Positions 30,514 through 39,774 of a DNA stretch of 64,000 nucleotides are shown here, in pieces. Below the pieces are notes generated by a model. The model was given only the letters and a program-made list of their open reading frames with translations. It had not been told where the DNA came from and made no database searches. Made by a program: the position numbers and the translations under genes. The stretch's first letter is position 1. Each line of letters opens with the position of its first letter. This DNA is from Nostoc carneum NIES-2107 (GTDB lineage Bacteria > Cyanobacteriota > Cyanobacteriia > Cyanobacteriales > Nostocaceae). The DNA is taken from contig AP018180.1 in the NCBI GenBank assembly GCA_002368155.1, positions 5,970,908-6,034,907 of the forward strand, written 5' to 3'.

Positions 30514-30975
30514 ATGCCCCAGGTAGTTTTAGTTAATCCCCAAATTCCGCCGAATACAGGCAATATTGCCCGGACTTGTGCTGCTACGGGTACAGAATTA
30601 CATTTGGTAGGGCCTTTGGGTTTTGAAATTAGCGATCGCTACCTCAAAAGAGCAGGTTTAGACTACTGGCCCTATGTCAAACTTAACTATCATGAAACGC
30701 TAGAAGACTTTAAAACCGTACATCAGCAACGTGGCGGTAGATGTTTGGGCTTCTCTGTGCGTGGCAGTGCCAATTATGCTCAATTTCAGTTTCAAGATAA
30801 TGACTGGCTGCTATTTGGTAGCGAAACCACAGGATTACCACCCACAGCTTTGTCAGCCTGTGATACCACTCTCTATATTCCTATGGCACAACCCAATGTT
30901 CGCAGCTTAAATCTTTCTGTAAGTGTTGCTGTCAGCTTATTTGAAGCCCGCCGCCAATTGGGATATTTACAATAG
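30514..30975 (+). CDS. trmL: tRNA (cytidine(34)-2'-O)-methyltransferase
   Basis: A 153-aa SPOUT methyltransferase of TrmL type that methylates the wobble ribose of tRNA-Leu. Motifs: VLVNPQIPPNTGNIARTCAATG at the N-terminus, LFGSETTGLP and the C-terminal IPMAQPNVRSLNLSVSVAVSL, which forms the trefoil-knot SAM site. The ATG at 30514 (MPQVVLVNP) gives the normal family length; the frame extends to 30457 without a convincing start. Confidence 0.93.
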   Translation: MPQVVLVNPQIPPNTGNIARTCAATGTELHLVGPLGFEISDRYLKRAGLDYWPYVKLNYHETLEDFKTVHQQRGGRCLGFSVRGSANYAQFQFQDNDWLLFGSETTGLPPTALSACDTTLYIPMAQPNVRSLNLSVSVAVSLFEARRQLGYLQ

Positions 30976-31125
30976 GGCATGGGGCATGGGGCATGGGGCA
31001 TGGTAATTGGTAATAGTATTTATCTCCTTGTCCCTTTACTCCCTCATCTCCCCAGTCCCCATTACCCCTTATCCCCAGTCCCCAATCCCCAGTCCCCAAT
31101 CCCCAGTCCCCTTTCCCCCCAAATT
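30976..31125. repeat. Heptameric repeat cluster
   Basis: GGGCATG units, then CCCCAGT/CCCCAAT heptamers follow trmL directly. They create spurious frames ([11 protein letters not shown]) on the minus strand. Confidence 0.85.
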
Positions 31126-31624
31126 CGCCCAAATATATCCATTGTTACAGCTTCAATAAAGTGAATGGATATACTTGATTCTGAAAGCTTTTTCCAAGCT
31201 CGGTAAACAATACTTACGAATGTAGGTGAGCTTATATAAGAAATTTGTATCGAAAAGTAGCGACGATTCCGCAAATGAATGATAGATTTTGATGAACTTC
31301 AATTATCTTAATCTTGGGAACAAAATCGTCACAAGCTAGTCCTATGAGGCATTTAAACGTTTTTTGCTCGATCAAGATAAAAAAGGAGCGCAAAAGTAGC
31401 TGCGAGATAATACGGTTGTCTTTTAGGGAATAATCAACGTAAAGTCTCGTGTTGGGTAGACGGATTGGATAGAAATCTCTTGAAGATATCTACAGCAGGG
31501 GATTTGCTTTTCTAGAAGTCGTAGCGAATTAATTGCTGATCGCAACCAGTGGAAATGGCACAGTATATATGTTTGTCCAGCCCCGGTTAATTTAGCAAAG
31601 CAAGCGCAGACAGCTGCAAACAGC

Positions 31625-31856
31625 AAAAAATCCTAAAGGTGTGAGGAACGGAGCGGACAAGTCAGCACAGCAATTTTAAAGTTTTGCTAATAGGTGTGAA
31701 CTTGTCTAAATCAGAGAAGCAGGTTAATCTTGCGTAAGTATCTCTGGTGGGTGTGATCTTGATCAATCTTTGGATGTGATCTAAATCATTGACTAGTATC
31801 AGACTGAAAAAAAATCAAGGTCAGTTAAGCGCTAGTGAACATTTAGGAGGTCGTCT
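31625..31856 (+). promoter_or_regulatory. Long structured 5' leader of the M23 peptidase gene; candidate c-di-AMP (ydaO-yuaA) riboswitch
   Basis: About 690 bp separate the heptamers from the peptidase start. The last 230 bp can form nested helices: GACAAGT/ACTTGTC (31656 and about 31703), AGCAA/TTGCT inside it, and CAGAGA/TCTCTG enclosing GCAGGTTAATCTTGCG. AATCC.TAAAGGT.AGGAACGGAG and GGTTAATCTTGCG resemble conserved parts of the ydaO-yuaA motif, and GGTCAGTTAAGCGC near 31821 could be the GUCAGCUAA segment. That riboswitch class is known upstream of cell-wall hydrolases. The match is by eye and partial. The 31126-31624 part shows no gene. Confidence 0.35.
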
Positions 31857-34184
31857 TTGAAACGAGCATTGAAAAAGAGAGTAAAGGCTGTGCTGAACAA
31901 TACTCCCAGCAGTGATGGTGTCCCAGTAGAACCGTCAATTAATGCAAATTCTGTAGCTAACCGCCGGGCGCGGACACAAGCCGCCATGATCGGTTTGGCT
32001 CTGTCAATGGGAGCAACCAGCCTCTTGGTGACTCGGCAAAGCGATCAAGCCCAAGCAGCGGCTCCTGTAGGCAGCCAAAAGGCAGCCTCAACAATGCCAG
32101 CTGCTCCTGACACTGAGATGAAATTTGCTCCCACAACGCTGGAAAACCAAACCGTCTCCCTCGTGAGCGTGCCGGAAAATCCTGTGATTGTGGAACCAAC
32201 AGCAATTTCACAAGTGCCTGGGCTTGAAGCTAAACTACAGGTTGCAGCCAGTGGAATGTCTTTGCCAGTTCCAGCATCAGAAGCAACTGCTAAAGCTACA
32301 ACAACTTATAAAACTTCTCTCTACCAGCAGTCTCAAGTAGTAAATGGTTTACAAACAACCAACAAGCTACCTGAAGTACAAAAACTTTCTATTGGTAATA
32401 GTGCAGTTAGCTCACCCAATGCATCCCTAACAGCAGTAACAGACACTAAAGGTGTGGATAGTGCAGTTACCGCTCAACTGAAAGCACAGCAAGAATTTGC
32501 GCTGAATCGCTTACAAGAAAAATCGAACCGTTTAAAAGAAAGTCTGGCGGAGTTGCGGTCTGAGGAGACCCAGAATTTATCAGAAGCTAACAAGGGGTTG
32601 GCTGAACCAACAGCTGCTGTAGTTGAAAAAGCTCCACAAATCAACGCCAGCAACCTGACAACAGAACAGTCACCAACCACCACAAATGCTAGCCAAGCAA
32701 GCTTGATCGCCAAGCTAAAACAGGCAAAAGCGAATACAGCTCCTGTAGCTACACCTGTACCAGCTACACTCAAAGCTGCTGCACCATTAAATAATGCTGC
32801 TTACGAAGTTAAGCCAGGAGATACACTAGCTGCGATCGCTAGTAAGTACGGTACATCTGTCTCAGATTTAGCTAAAGTTAACCATCTGAGCAATCCCAAT
32901 CAACTGCAAATCAGTCAAAAATTGGTTGTGCCGTCTACTGGAGTTGATAGCAGCATAGCTAACCCATCCAAGTTAGCAATTAACCCCACTGTAGAGCAGT
33001 CTGAAGTGGCTACCCCCAAAGTAGTTCCATCTCCTGTGAATACAGCTATTGTTAGCCCAACTGTACCTGTGGCACCACAGTTACCAGTCGCTGCTAACAA
33101 TAACAGTGTTACTTTACCTGTAACACCACAATTACCCACTGTTGCTAACAATAACAGTGTCACTGTACCGACACCAGCAACAGCGAACAATCAAATTCCT
33201 GCAAATACTGCAGCTGCGGAAACAGCCCCCACTCCTGGTATTTCTTATGGTATGGGTGGTGATGCGCCAGTACCAAAAATATTTGCAGAATTGCAAAATC
33301 AAAAACCACAGAAGCTTGCAAGCGCTAAGAGTAATGAGCGCCTTCAGAGCTTACAAGCAGAAATCCAAAGATTGCGGGAGAAATATCGCGCTCAACAAGC
33401 TGGAGTTGTTGTACCAGTAGTTAGCGAAAATAATCAGCCTGCGGCAGTGCTTCCTGTAGCTAATATCAATAATTTGGCTACTAGCCCGACTTTCTCACGG
33501 AGTGCAATCCAGATTCCTGTGCCTTCACCAAGGGCTAATGCAGTCCAACCAATGAAGCCTCTGTTCCGTGCAACTCAACCAACTAACGAGCCAGTAAATC
33601 CAGAGTTCTTGTCCAACCAAGCACCTGGACGCAAATTACCTGTACCTCGGATTGCTACACCTCCCAGGGGCGTTAATGCTTCTGATTCTTTAGGCAAGAT
33701 GCGGGGAACTACCGTTTCTCCCAGTTTGCCGCCTTTGTCAGCAGTAGATCAATATCTACCCAAACCTCTTGATGAGGCTATTCCTCCTCCATCCACAGGA
33801 ACAGCAAGTTATATTTGGCCAGCTAAAGGTGTTCTTACCTCTGGCTATGGCTGGCGCTGGGGAAGAATGCACAGAGGAATTGATGTTGCCAACTCCACAG
33901 GTACACCAATTTACGCATCCGCTGATGGCGTGGTTGTCAAAGCAGGTTGGAACAACGGTGGCTACGGTAATCTTGTAGATATCCGCCATAGTGACGGTAG
34001 TATGACTCGCTATGGTCATAACAGCAAGATTTTAGTGCAGGCAGGTCAGCAAGTACGACAAGGAGACACAATTGCTCTTATGGGTAGTACTGGTTTTAGC
34101 ACTGGGCCACACAGCCATTTTGAAATTCATCCTACAGGTAAGGGCGCAGTTAACCCCATTACTTTATTGGCAAACCGGATCTAA
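31857..34184 (+). CDS. LysM + M23 murein endopeptidase (NlpD/EnvC-like)
   Basis: A 775-aa protein. A basic N-terminus and a hydrophobic segment (AAMIGLALSMGATSLL, about 42-57) act as anchor or signal. A long Ala/Pro/Thr/Gln-rich region follows, with a coiled-coil stretch (LNRLQEKSNRLKESLAELRS, about 213-233). LysM is at about 313-357 (YEVKPGDTLAAIASKYGTSV), and a second coiled coil near 490. The C-terminal M23 domain has Zn ligands in MHRGIDVA (H672) and GPHSHFEI (about 751-758). It cleaves peptidoglycan cross-links. The start is TTG with AGGAGG about 8 bases upstream. A long candidate riboswitch leader precedes it. Confidence 0.88.
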   Translation: MKRALKKRVKAVLNNTPSSDGVPVEPSINANSVANRRARTQAAMIGLALSMGATSLLVTRQSDQAQAAAPVGSQKAASTMPAAPDTEMKFAPTTLENQTVSLVSVPENPVIVEPTAISQVPGLEAKLQVAASGMSLPVPASEATAKATTTYKTSLYQQSQVVNGLQTTNKLPEVQKLSIGNSAVSSPNASLTAVTDTKGVDSAVTAQLKAQQEFALNRLQEKSNRLKESLAELRSEETQNLSEANKGLAEPTAAVVEKAPQINASNLTTEQSPTTTNASQASLIAKLKQAKANTAPVATPVPATLKAAAPLNNAAYEVKPGDTLAAIASKYGTSVSDLAKVNHLSNPNQLQISQKLVVPSTGVDSSIANPSKLAINPTVEQSEVATPKVVPSPVNTAIVSPTVPVAPQLPVAANNNSVTLPVTPQLPTVANNNSVTVPTPATANNQIPANTAAAETAPTPGISYGMGGDAPVPKIFAELQNQKPQKLASAKSNERLQSLQAEIQRLREKYRAQQAGVVVPVVSENNQPAAVLPVANINNLATSPTFSRSAIQIPVPSPRANAVQPMKPLFRATQPTNEPVNPEFLSNQAPGRKLPVPRIATPPRGVNASDSLGKMRGTTVSPSLPPLSAVDQYLPKPLDEAIPPPSTGTASYIWPAKGVLTSGYGWRWGRMHRGIDVANSTGTPIYASADGVVVKAGWNNGGYGNLVDIRHSDGSMTRYGHNSKILVQAGQQVRQGDTIALMGSTGFSTGPHSHFEIHPTGKGAVNPITLLANRI

Positions 34185-34220
34185 TTTCTGGCTGTCTAGA
34201 ATTCAATTCTTGCCTTTTTC

Positions 34221-34248
34221 AAAGAGGGAGGTTAATCTCCCTCTTTTG
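34221..34248 (+). terminator. Rho-independent terminator of the M23 peptidase gene
   Basis: AAAGAGGGAG, loop GTTAAT, CTCCCTCTTT, followed by TTGC. The stem is a perfect 10 bp ending in a T-run, 36 bp past the stop codon. Confidence 0.8.
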
Positions 34249-34349
34249 CTTTGCAGCAATTCACCAAGCCCAAACAGAAAATTAATTTGCAATTGGACTA
34301 GAAATTGTGAAGTTTTTCTGCTATATTTAGAAATCATTGGATAAAGCAA

Positions 34350-34423
34350 GGCTCAGTAGCTCAGTTGGTTAGAGCACGGGACTCATAAGCCTGGGGTCGT
34401 CTGTTCAAGTCAGACCTGAGCCA
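34350..34423 (+). tRNA. tRNA-Met (CAT), elongator type
   Basis: A 74-nt cloverleaf. Acceptor GGCTCAG/CTGAGCC with A as discriminator; D stem GCTC/GAGC; anticodon loop CTCATAA with CAT at 34384-34386; T stem GTCTG/CAGAC with loop TTCAAGT. CCA is not encoded. The anticodon stem CGGGA/GCCTG has a G:T pair and an A:G mismatch next to the loop. The acceptor stem is not the initiator type. A tRNA-Ile with lysidine-modified CAT cannot be fully excluded. Confidence 0.9.
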
Positions 34424-34669
34424 TTAAAAAACTAAAATTAGTTAAGAATTTATAACTCCACCTCTGAGTCTGGTAACTTCGTTCAGTGGTGGAGTTAATG
34501 ACGTTTAAATACCGAAATTGTTCATGACCAAGAGAATTTATTTTTTGGGAATTCCTGAAAAGTAGCGGTTGAACTCAAAATAGCTTTTGGGAAAAAGGTT
34601 AAAGGATATTTCTTTCCCTTTTCCCCTTCCCCTTTTTTCCCTTAACCTAAAAGTATTGAGTAGCGATCG

Positions 34670-35704
34670 CTAAACGCTCACCATGACTTTAATAGCTTGG
34701 CGATCGTTCATTGCCTGATAGCCATCAGGAACACCATTGATATCGACGGTAACGTCGAGGACTAACGATGGATCAATTTTGTCAGCCAGGACATCAATCA
34801 ATAGTTCTGGGATATAAGCACGTGCAGGAGCAACACCGCCTCGCAATGCGATGTTGGACTGAAACATCCTCGACAAATTAATTGTCTCGCTACCATGAGG
34901 AACCCCGACATAGCCAATTGCTCCACCTGGGCGACAAATACCGATCGCTGTTTTCATTGAGGATTCTGTACCAACGCATTCCAAAACTGATTCGGCTCCG
35001 CCTTTTGTCATTTCTTGCACTTCTTGAATAGCTTGTTCGTCTCGGCTGGTGACAAAATCTGTTGCACCAAATTTACGCGCGATCGCCAGCCGATTTTCAT
35101 GGCGACCAAGCATAATAATCCTGGCTGCTCCTAATCGGTGAGCAGCTAACACCCCGCACAATCCCACGGCTCCATCACCAATTACTGCGACTGTACTTCC
35201 AGGTTTCACGCCTGCTGATACTGCTGCATGGTGACCTGTGGACATCACATCCGTTAGCGGTAAAATTTTCTTGAGCATGGCAGCATCATTTTCCACAGCA
35301 TCGGGAATTTTTACCAGCGTACCATCAGCAAACTGGGCGCGAACGGCTTCAGCTTGTCCGCCATCATTTTTACCGCCCCAAAAACCGCCTTGTAGACAAG
35401 AAGTTTGCAGGTTTTTACCACAAAATTCACACGCACCATCAGAAAAAGCAAACGGAGCTAAAACGCGATCGCCTCGCTTGAAATTTCGCACCTCCGATCC
35501 CACTTCTTCGACAATACCCATCCATTCGTGTCCAGTACGCCAACCTGGTTGCCATTGGTCTTTACCTTGATAAAACCACAAATCCGATCCACAGATACAA
35601 GCATGAGTAATCCGCACGATCGCATCTGTTGGCTGTTGAATTTGCGGATCGGGAACATTCTCCACCCGCACATCACCTGCTCCGTAATACACAGTTGCTT
35701 TCAT
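34670..35704 (-). CDS. Zinc-dependent alcohol dehydrogenase (MDR family)
   Basis: A 344-aa medium-chain dehydrogenase. The catalytic-zinc Cys is in CICGSDLWFY, followed by GHEWMGIVEEVGSEV. The structural-zinc region (ACEFCGKNLQTSC) has three visible cysteines rather than four. The Rossmann motif is VAVIGDGAVGLCGVLAAHRLG. It oxidises alcohols or reduces aldehydes with NAD(P)(H). The preferred substrate is unknown. The spacer before it (34424-34669) has an inverted repeat near 34457-34495 (AACTCCACC and GGTGGAGTT). Confidence 0.9.
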   Translation of the reverse strand: MKATVYYGAGDVRVENVPDPQIQQPTDAIVRITHACICGSDLWFYQGKDQWQPGWRTGHEWMGIVEEVGSEVRNFKRGDRVLAPFAFSDGACEFCGKNLQTSCLQGGFWGGKNDGGQAEAVRAQFADGTLVKIPDAVENDAAMLKKILPLTDVMSTGHHAAVSAGVKPGSTVAVIGDGAVGLCGVLAAHRLGAARIIMLGRHENRLAIARKFGATDFVTSRDEQAIQEVQEMTKGGAESVLECVGTESSMKTAIGICRPGGAIGYVGVPHGSETINLSRMFQSNIALRGGVAPARAYIPELLIDVLADKIDPSLVLDVTVDINGVPDGYQAMNDRQAIKVMVSV

Positions 35705-35924
35705 AATTTACCTTTCACTAGTTTTGGATGACATTTCCACTCACTGTCTCGCAATCAAGCTGTAAAATCCTCCTCATTTAGAGGGGTTTTCAGCTAAATT
35801 CAAGACAAATCGGCAATTTTGACACAGCTTCCTAGTGAAACCAGAGAGCAAGGCGAGAAATTGGGTAACAGGTAATGGGTAATTGGATGATTATTCCTTA
35901 CCAAAAGATGGAGATAAAACTACA

Positions 35925-35968
35925 AATTCCAAATTACGAATTACGAATTACGAATTACGAATTAGTAA
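35925..35968. repeat. Heptameric ACGAATT repeat
   Basis: About five tandem units of TACGAAT run from 35930 to 35965 in the spacer between two leftward genes. It is the same class as the CAATTAC and TGGGTAA arrays elsewhere. A GGTAATGGGTAATTGG stretch lies just before it. Confidence 0.8.
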
Positions 35969-35972
35969 TTAT

Positions 35973-36848
35973 TTATTTAACGGCTTCCATCAACTCAATA
36001 CACTTGTGCATTTGCTGGTGCATAGTCTCAACATCAGCGTGAAATCTCCGTCCATGACCTGGTAAAACCCATTCAAATGAGTAATTAGCTAATTTCCGCA
36101 TTGATTTAATTTGCTCTGTCCAAGAATACCAACAGAAATCACGAAATGCATTCAATTGATGCAAGTTTTCTGACCAAGCAAGATGGTCACCAGTAAACAG
36201 AAACTTATTTTTATAGAGTAAAACTGTATGCCCTTTTGAGTGACCGGGAACTGGAATAATTAATATATCCTCAGTTAAAGTAAATGTTTCTAACCCAGTT
36301 AATTGTATTTCTACATTGCGAGTATCTGCCGAAATATCATCAGCGTGCAGAATGCGTTGACATTGAAAATGTTCTGTAAACTTTTGATGATCGGCAATAT
36401 CATCTCTGTGAGTCAAATACATATAACGAATTCCGCCCATCTCTTCTAAACGCTTGACCAAAGGCGGTGTGAATCGAGGTGAATCTACTAAAATATTGCC
36501 TTCAGTATGTTGAATAAAATAGCTAGCAGCAGCATAAGATTTTTCTGAGTGATAGCCACAATGGTAAACATTATCTTCAACTAAAATCGGAAAAGTTTCT
36601 TGAGCATTTTTGATATCTTGTGGCTTTTCAACTGTACCAATAGAGCTAGTCGGACAGGCTAAAAGTGCTTGTAATGCTGCTAATCTTTCTGTTTCATTTG
36701 TAGGTTGGTGATAAACTGCCGACTGTTCATCAACACGATAAAATACATCGGGAGTCATCCAGCGACAAGTATCACAATCAATACAGCTAGAATCTACATA
36801 AAAATCGCCGTTGACATTTTCGGTGCGACGCAGTTTTAAATTAGCCAT
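35973..36848 (-). CDS. Ferredoxin-like + metallo-beta-lactamase-fold fusion protein
   Basis: The 291-aa product has an N-terminal iron-sulfur module (residues ~1-75) with CIDCDTC and a distant ACPTSS, suited to one cluster. A metallo-beta-lactamase domain follows. The usual HxHxDH motif reads THRDDIADH, so the second His is Asp. Later metal motifs are VPGHSKGHT, FTGDHLAW and LPGHGRRFH. Related cyanobacterial and plant proteins have this fusion. The reaction is unknown; electron transfer from the cluster to a metal-site substrate is a reasonable guess. Confidence 0.82.
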   Translation of the reverse strand: MANLKLRRTENVNGDFYVDSSCIDCDTCRWMTPDVFYRVDEQSAVYHQPTNETERLAALQALLACPTSSIGTVEKPQDIKNAQETFPILVEDNVYHCGYHSEKSYAAASYFIQHTEGNILVDSPRFTPPLVKRLEEMGGIRYMYLTHRDDIADHQKFTEHFQCQRILHADDISADTRNVEIQLTGLETFTLTEDILIIPVPGHSKGHTVLLYKNKFLFTGDHLAWSENLHQLNAFRDFCWYSWTEQIKSMRKLANYSFEWVLPGHGRRFHADVETMHQQMHKCIELMEAVK

Positions 36849-38061
36849 GTTATACCCCTGTGTCTCTTAGCTAATTGCTGAGGAACAATAAACCTTATAT
36901 CACCACGCTAGCAAAATTCACTTCAGACAACCAAAGCCAGTAGAGGTAAATCTGTTCAAAACTTTGGTGGTTTGTCAACCCAGCAAATAGAAATGGGAAA
37001 ACTTAACATATACACACTCTGCTGATATCTACCCAGATATGCTTTACTGTCCCAATCCTAATTGTTCAAATACCTTTAATCCTGATAGCAATAAGTTTTG
37101 TCTTCGCTGTGGACAAATACTTACACCTCTATTCCGTAATCGTTTCCGTGTGATTAGACTTTTAGGCGAAGGTGGATTTGGTAAGACTTATGAAGCCAGA
37201 GATGTGGATAAGATGGATGAACCTTGCGTGATTAAGCAATTTTTACCGCAAGTTCAAGGAACAGCAGCTTTAGAAAAAGCAACCGAATTGTTTAAGCAAG
37301 AAGCAAAGCGTCTATATGATTTGGGAGAACATCCGCAAATTCCCCGCCTCATTGCTTATTTTGAACAGGATCAGCGTTTGTATCTCGTACAAGAGTTCAT
37401 TGATGGTCACAATTTACTACAAGAATTACAGCAGCAAGGAACATTTAGTGAAGCGAAGATAATACAGCTTTTAAAGAATTTATTACCAGTTCTTCAATTT
37501 ATCCATGAGCAAGGAGTAATTCATCGAGATATCAAGCCAGAAAATATTATGCGTCGCCATAAAGATGGTCAGTTAATGCTAATTGATTTTGGCGTTTCTA
37601 AACAAGCTATCGGAACAATTATTGGTAAAGTTGGAACTACTGTTGGTACACATGGCTATGCACCATTAGAGCAAATGCGTGGTCAGGTATTTCCTGCTAG
37701 TGACCTTTATAGCTTGGGTGTAACTTGTATTAGATTATTAACCGGATGTTTGCCAAATCAAGTAGGTAATGATGAGCTTTATTCTGCGTTAAGAAGTGGA
37801 TCGATATGGAGAATATACTTCCCATCTAGCAAAAGTATTACTTTAGTACCAGTTTTAGATAATCTGCTTCAGGATGATGTTACAGCACGCTATCAATCTG
37901 CTGCTCAAGTAAGACAAGTTCTTGATGCTTCAAATTTTAGATCTGCAGTAGGGATAGATTATAAAGTTCTACAAGAGCTACTATAGCAATCCGATTTGAT
38001 TTGTGAGAAAATACTGAGACGGCAATAAAGTATGATTTATAACAAGTTTTGAGTTGTAGCG

Positions 38062-39020
38062 ATGTGGATGCAATTATTAGAAGATTTTATCAGACAAAGC
38101 TTGGATAAACGTGAAATTACACGGGCAATGGCAGTCAAAATGCTGCTGTGTGGATATAAACATAAAGAGATAATGCCAATATTGGGGGTTTCATCAGGCT
38201 TTATAAGTACATGGAAAAAAGCATTTTTTCAAAACGGAGTTGAGGGTTTAAAGTTAGCACATAAAGGCAGCAAGGGATTTTTGGATGCACAACAACATCG
38301 GTCTGTCATTGAATGGTTGCAAACCAAGGAGCAATGGACTCTTAATGAGTTGGAGTATCAAATTGCATCTAAGTATGGAGTGATATTTGAGTCCAAACAA
38401 AGCTACTATGATTTGTTTAAAGAAGCACGTATTAGTTGGAAGAAAGCTCAAGCTAATAATCCAAAGCATGATCCAGAATTAGTTGCCTTAAAAAAAAAGA
38501 AATTAGTAAATTGTTGGAGACGCGAAGAGCCGAAATCGAGTCTGGCAAACTAGTTGTGTTCATGGTTGATGAATGCCATTTACTCTGGGGAGATATCTGT
38601 GGATATATCTGGGGTCAAATGAGTGAGCGCATATTAATTCCAGTTGTCAATGCTCGTGATAAACAAACATACTTTGGTGCATTAGACTATAAAACAAAGG
38701 AATTTCTCACCTATTCTGCCAATAAAGGTAACTCGGAAAACACAATTAATTTCTTGGATTATCTTCGTTCACAACGCCCTGGTGCAAAACTTTTAATCAT
38801 TTGGGATGGAGCTAGTTATCATCGGTCGCAAAAAATCAAAGATTATTTAGACTCTTTGAATGCGGATTTAGAAAAAGAAGAATGGGTGATAACTTGTGAA
38901 AGATTTGCCCCACATGCACCCCAACAAAATCCTGTAGAAGATATTTGGTTACAAGGAAAAAGACTGATTCGAGAGTTTTATTTTCTCTGTCATTCTTTTT
39001 CTGTTGTTAAGGCCTTATAG
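38062..39020 (+). CDS. IS630-family transposase, two frames joined by -1 frameshift, 3' end cut by a MITE
   Basis: Frame 1 (38062-38553) encodes the helix-turn-helix half (ITRAMAVKMLLCGYKHKEI). Frame 2 (from 38499 to 39020) encodes the DDE catalytic half: FMVDECHLLWGD, LIIWDGASYHRS and PQQNPVEDIW. They overlap at a nine-A run, 38490-38498, containing the canonical A-AAA-AAG slip site at 38493-38499. A -1 shift there yields about 319 aa. The last codons, KAL then stop, come from the MITE at 39018. Without it the frame continues 22 codons (FELSVHGQIFNFPKLHEYGV) to a TGA at 39177, a normal family C-terminus. Activity after the insertion is doubtful. Confidence 0.9.
38490..38499 (+). promoter_or_regulatory. 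Programmed -1 frameshift site A-AAA-AAG
   Basis: A run of nine A then G. In frame 1 it reads TTA AAA AAA AAG, so the last seven bases fit the X-XXY-YYZ heptamer. The -1 frame continues directly into the catalytic half. Transcriptional slippage on the A-run is an alternative mechanism. Confidence 0.7.
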
Positions 39021-39108
39021 CGTTTCTCAATCTAGTGAGGTACGTTTTTGAAGCTGATTGTTTTGATATAAAAGGTTCGTGTGTACTTCAGTTGCCTGGG
39101 AAACGCTA
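39018..39108. mobile_element. MITE, 91 bp, nested inside the IS630 transposase gene
   Basis: The ends TAGCGTTTC and GAAACGCTA extend imperfectly to about 27 bp (through GAGGTAC on the left and GTACTTC on the right). TA is duplicated at 39016-39017 and 39109-39110. Removing it restores the transposase frame. Its ends differ from those of the host IS, so another TA-targeting transposase must have moved it. Confidence 0.92.
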
Positions 39109-39774
39109 TATTTGAGTTGTCAGTGCATGGTCAAATTTTTAACTTCCCTAAGCTTCATGAATATGGTGTTTTCTCATGAATGATTTAGGATTGCTATAGT
39201 ATCTCAAAAATGGCGAGAGGCTGATCAAGAAACTAGGAATATTATGCTGCAAATAGCTCATCGAGAAAAAGAAGGTTACCTAAGAGTAGAAGATATTAAA
39301 AGTTTTCCTCGCCAAGACTTATTAACTATTGATAGCCTGTGGTTACTAAACAGTAATGGACGCTTTGGTTTTAGTATCCAGAAACAAATATGGGAAAGTA
39401 TTGGGGGAAAAGCTGACTTAGATTTGAAAACCTGGGAACATTTTGGAGAGTATCTAGGATGGCGGATTAAAAATAAGTGGGAGCCTTATAAAGATTTAAT
39501 ATTTGTATTGGCTTCTCCATCTGGACAGCTACCTAGAGCAATATGGAGTATGAGATTCAATGGCAGAAGAAAAAGAATTTCTGCTCTTACATCACGACTT
39601 AAGGAAGCAATTCAATTTTATTTAAAGCCGGAATCATCTGATTAGCAAAAATTGCCTAAGTCTGAATCTAAAGGGTGAGGTATTAGAAATGCGATCGTAA
39701 TTTATAATATTGCTTACGGTGGGCATTGCCCACCCTACAAAACTATTAAAATCAGTTGTTGTAGTTGGCAAAAA

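Larger units (their letters stand above)
37984..39196 (+). mobile_element. IS630-family insertion sequence, 1213 bp
   Basis: The ends TAGCAATCC and GGATTGCTA are inverted repeats that extend imperfectly to about 30 bp (both continue through TGAGAAAA.AC). TA is duplicated at 37982-37983 and 39197-39198. IS630 elements insert at TA with a TA duplication. It carries a two-frame transposase and a nested 91-bp MITE; without the MITE and its TA it is about 1120 bp. Related ends occur in the MITE at 1128. Confidence 0.95.
37039..39645 (+). pseudogene. Ser/Thr kinase-GUN4 fusion gene, disrupted by an IS630-family element
   Basis: The upstream part (37039-37983) encodes a zinc ribbon (CPNPNCSNTFNPDSNKFCLRC) and a Hanks kinase: GEGGFGKTYEARD, IHRDIKPENIM, LIDFGVSK. 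The downstream part (39199-39645) encodes a GUN4 domain (WREADQETRNIMLQIA, FGFSIQKQIWESIGG). Removing the element at 37984-39196 and one TA copy joins the parts in frame (LQELL then VSQKWREADQ), giving a 463-aa protein. GUN4 binds porphyrins and in Mg-chelatase regulation activates chlorophyll synthesis; kinase-GUN4 fusions are common in cyanobacteria. The kinase part is intact and ends at a stop made by the element's first bases, so a truncated kinase may still be produced. Confidence 0.92.
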
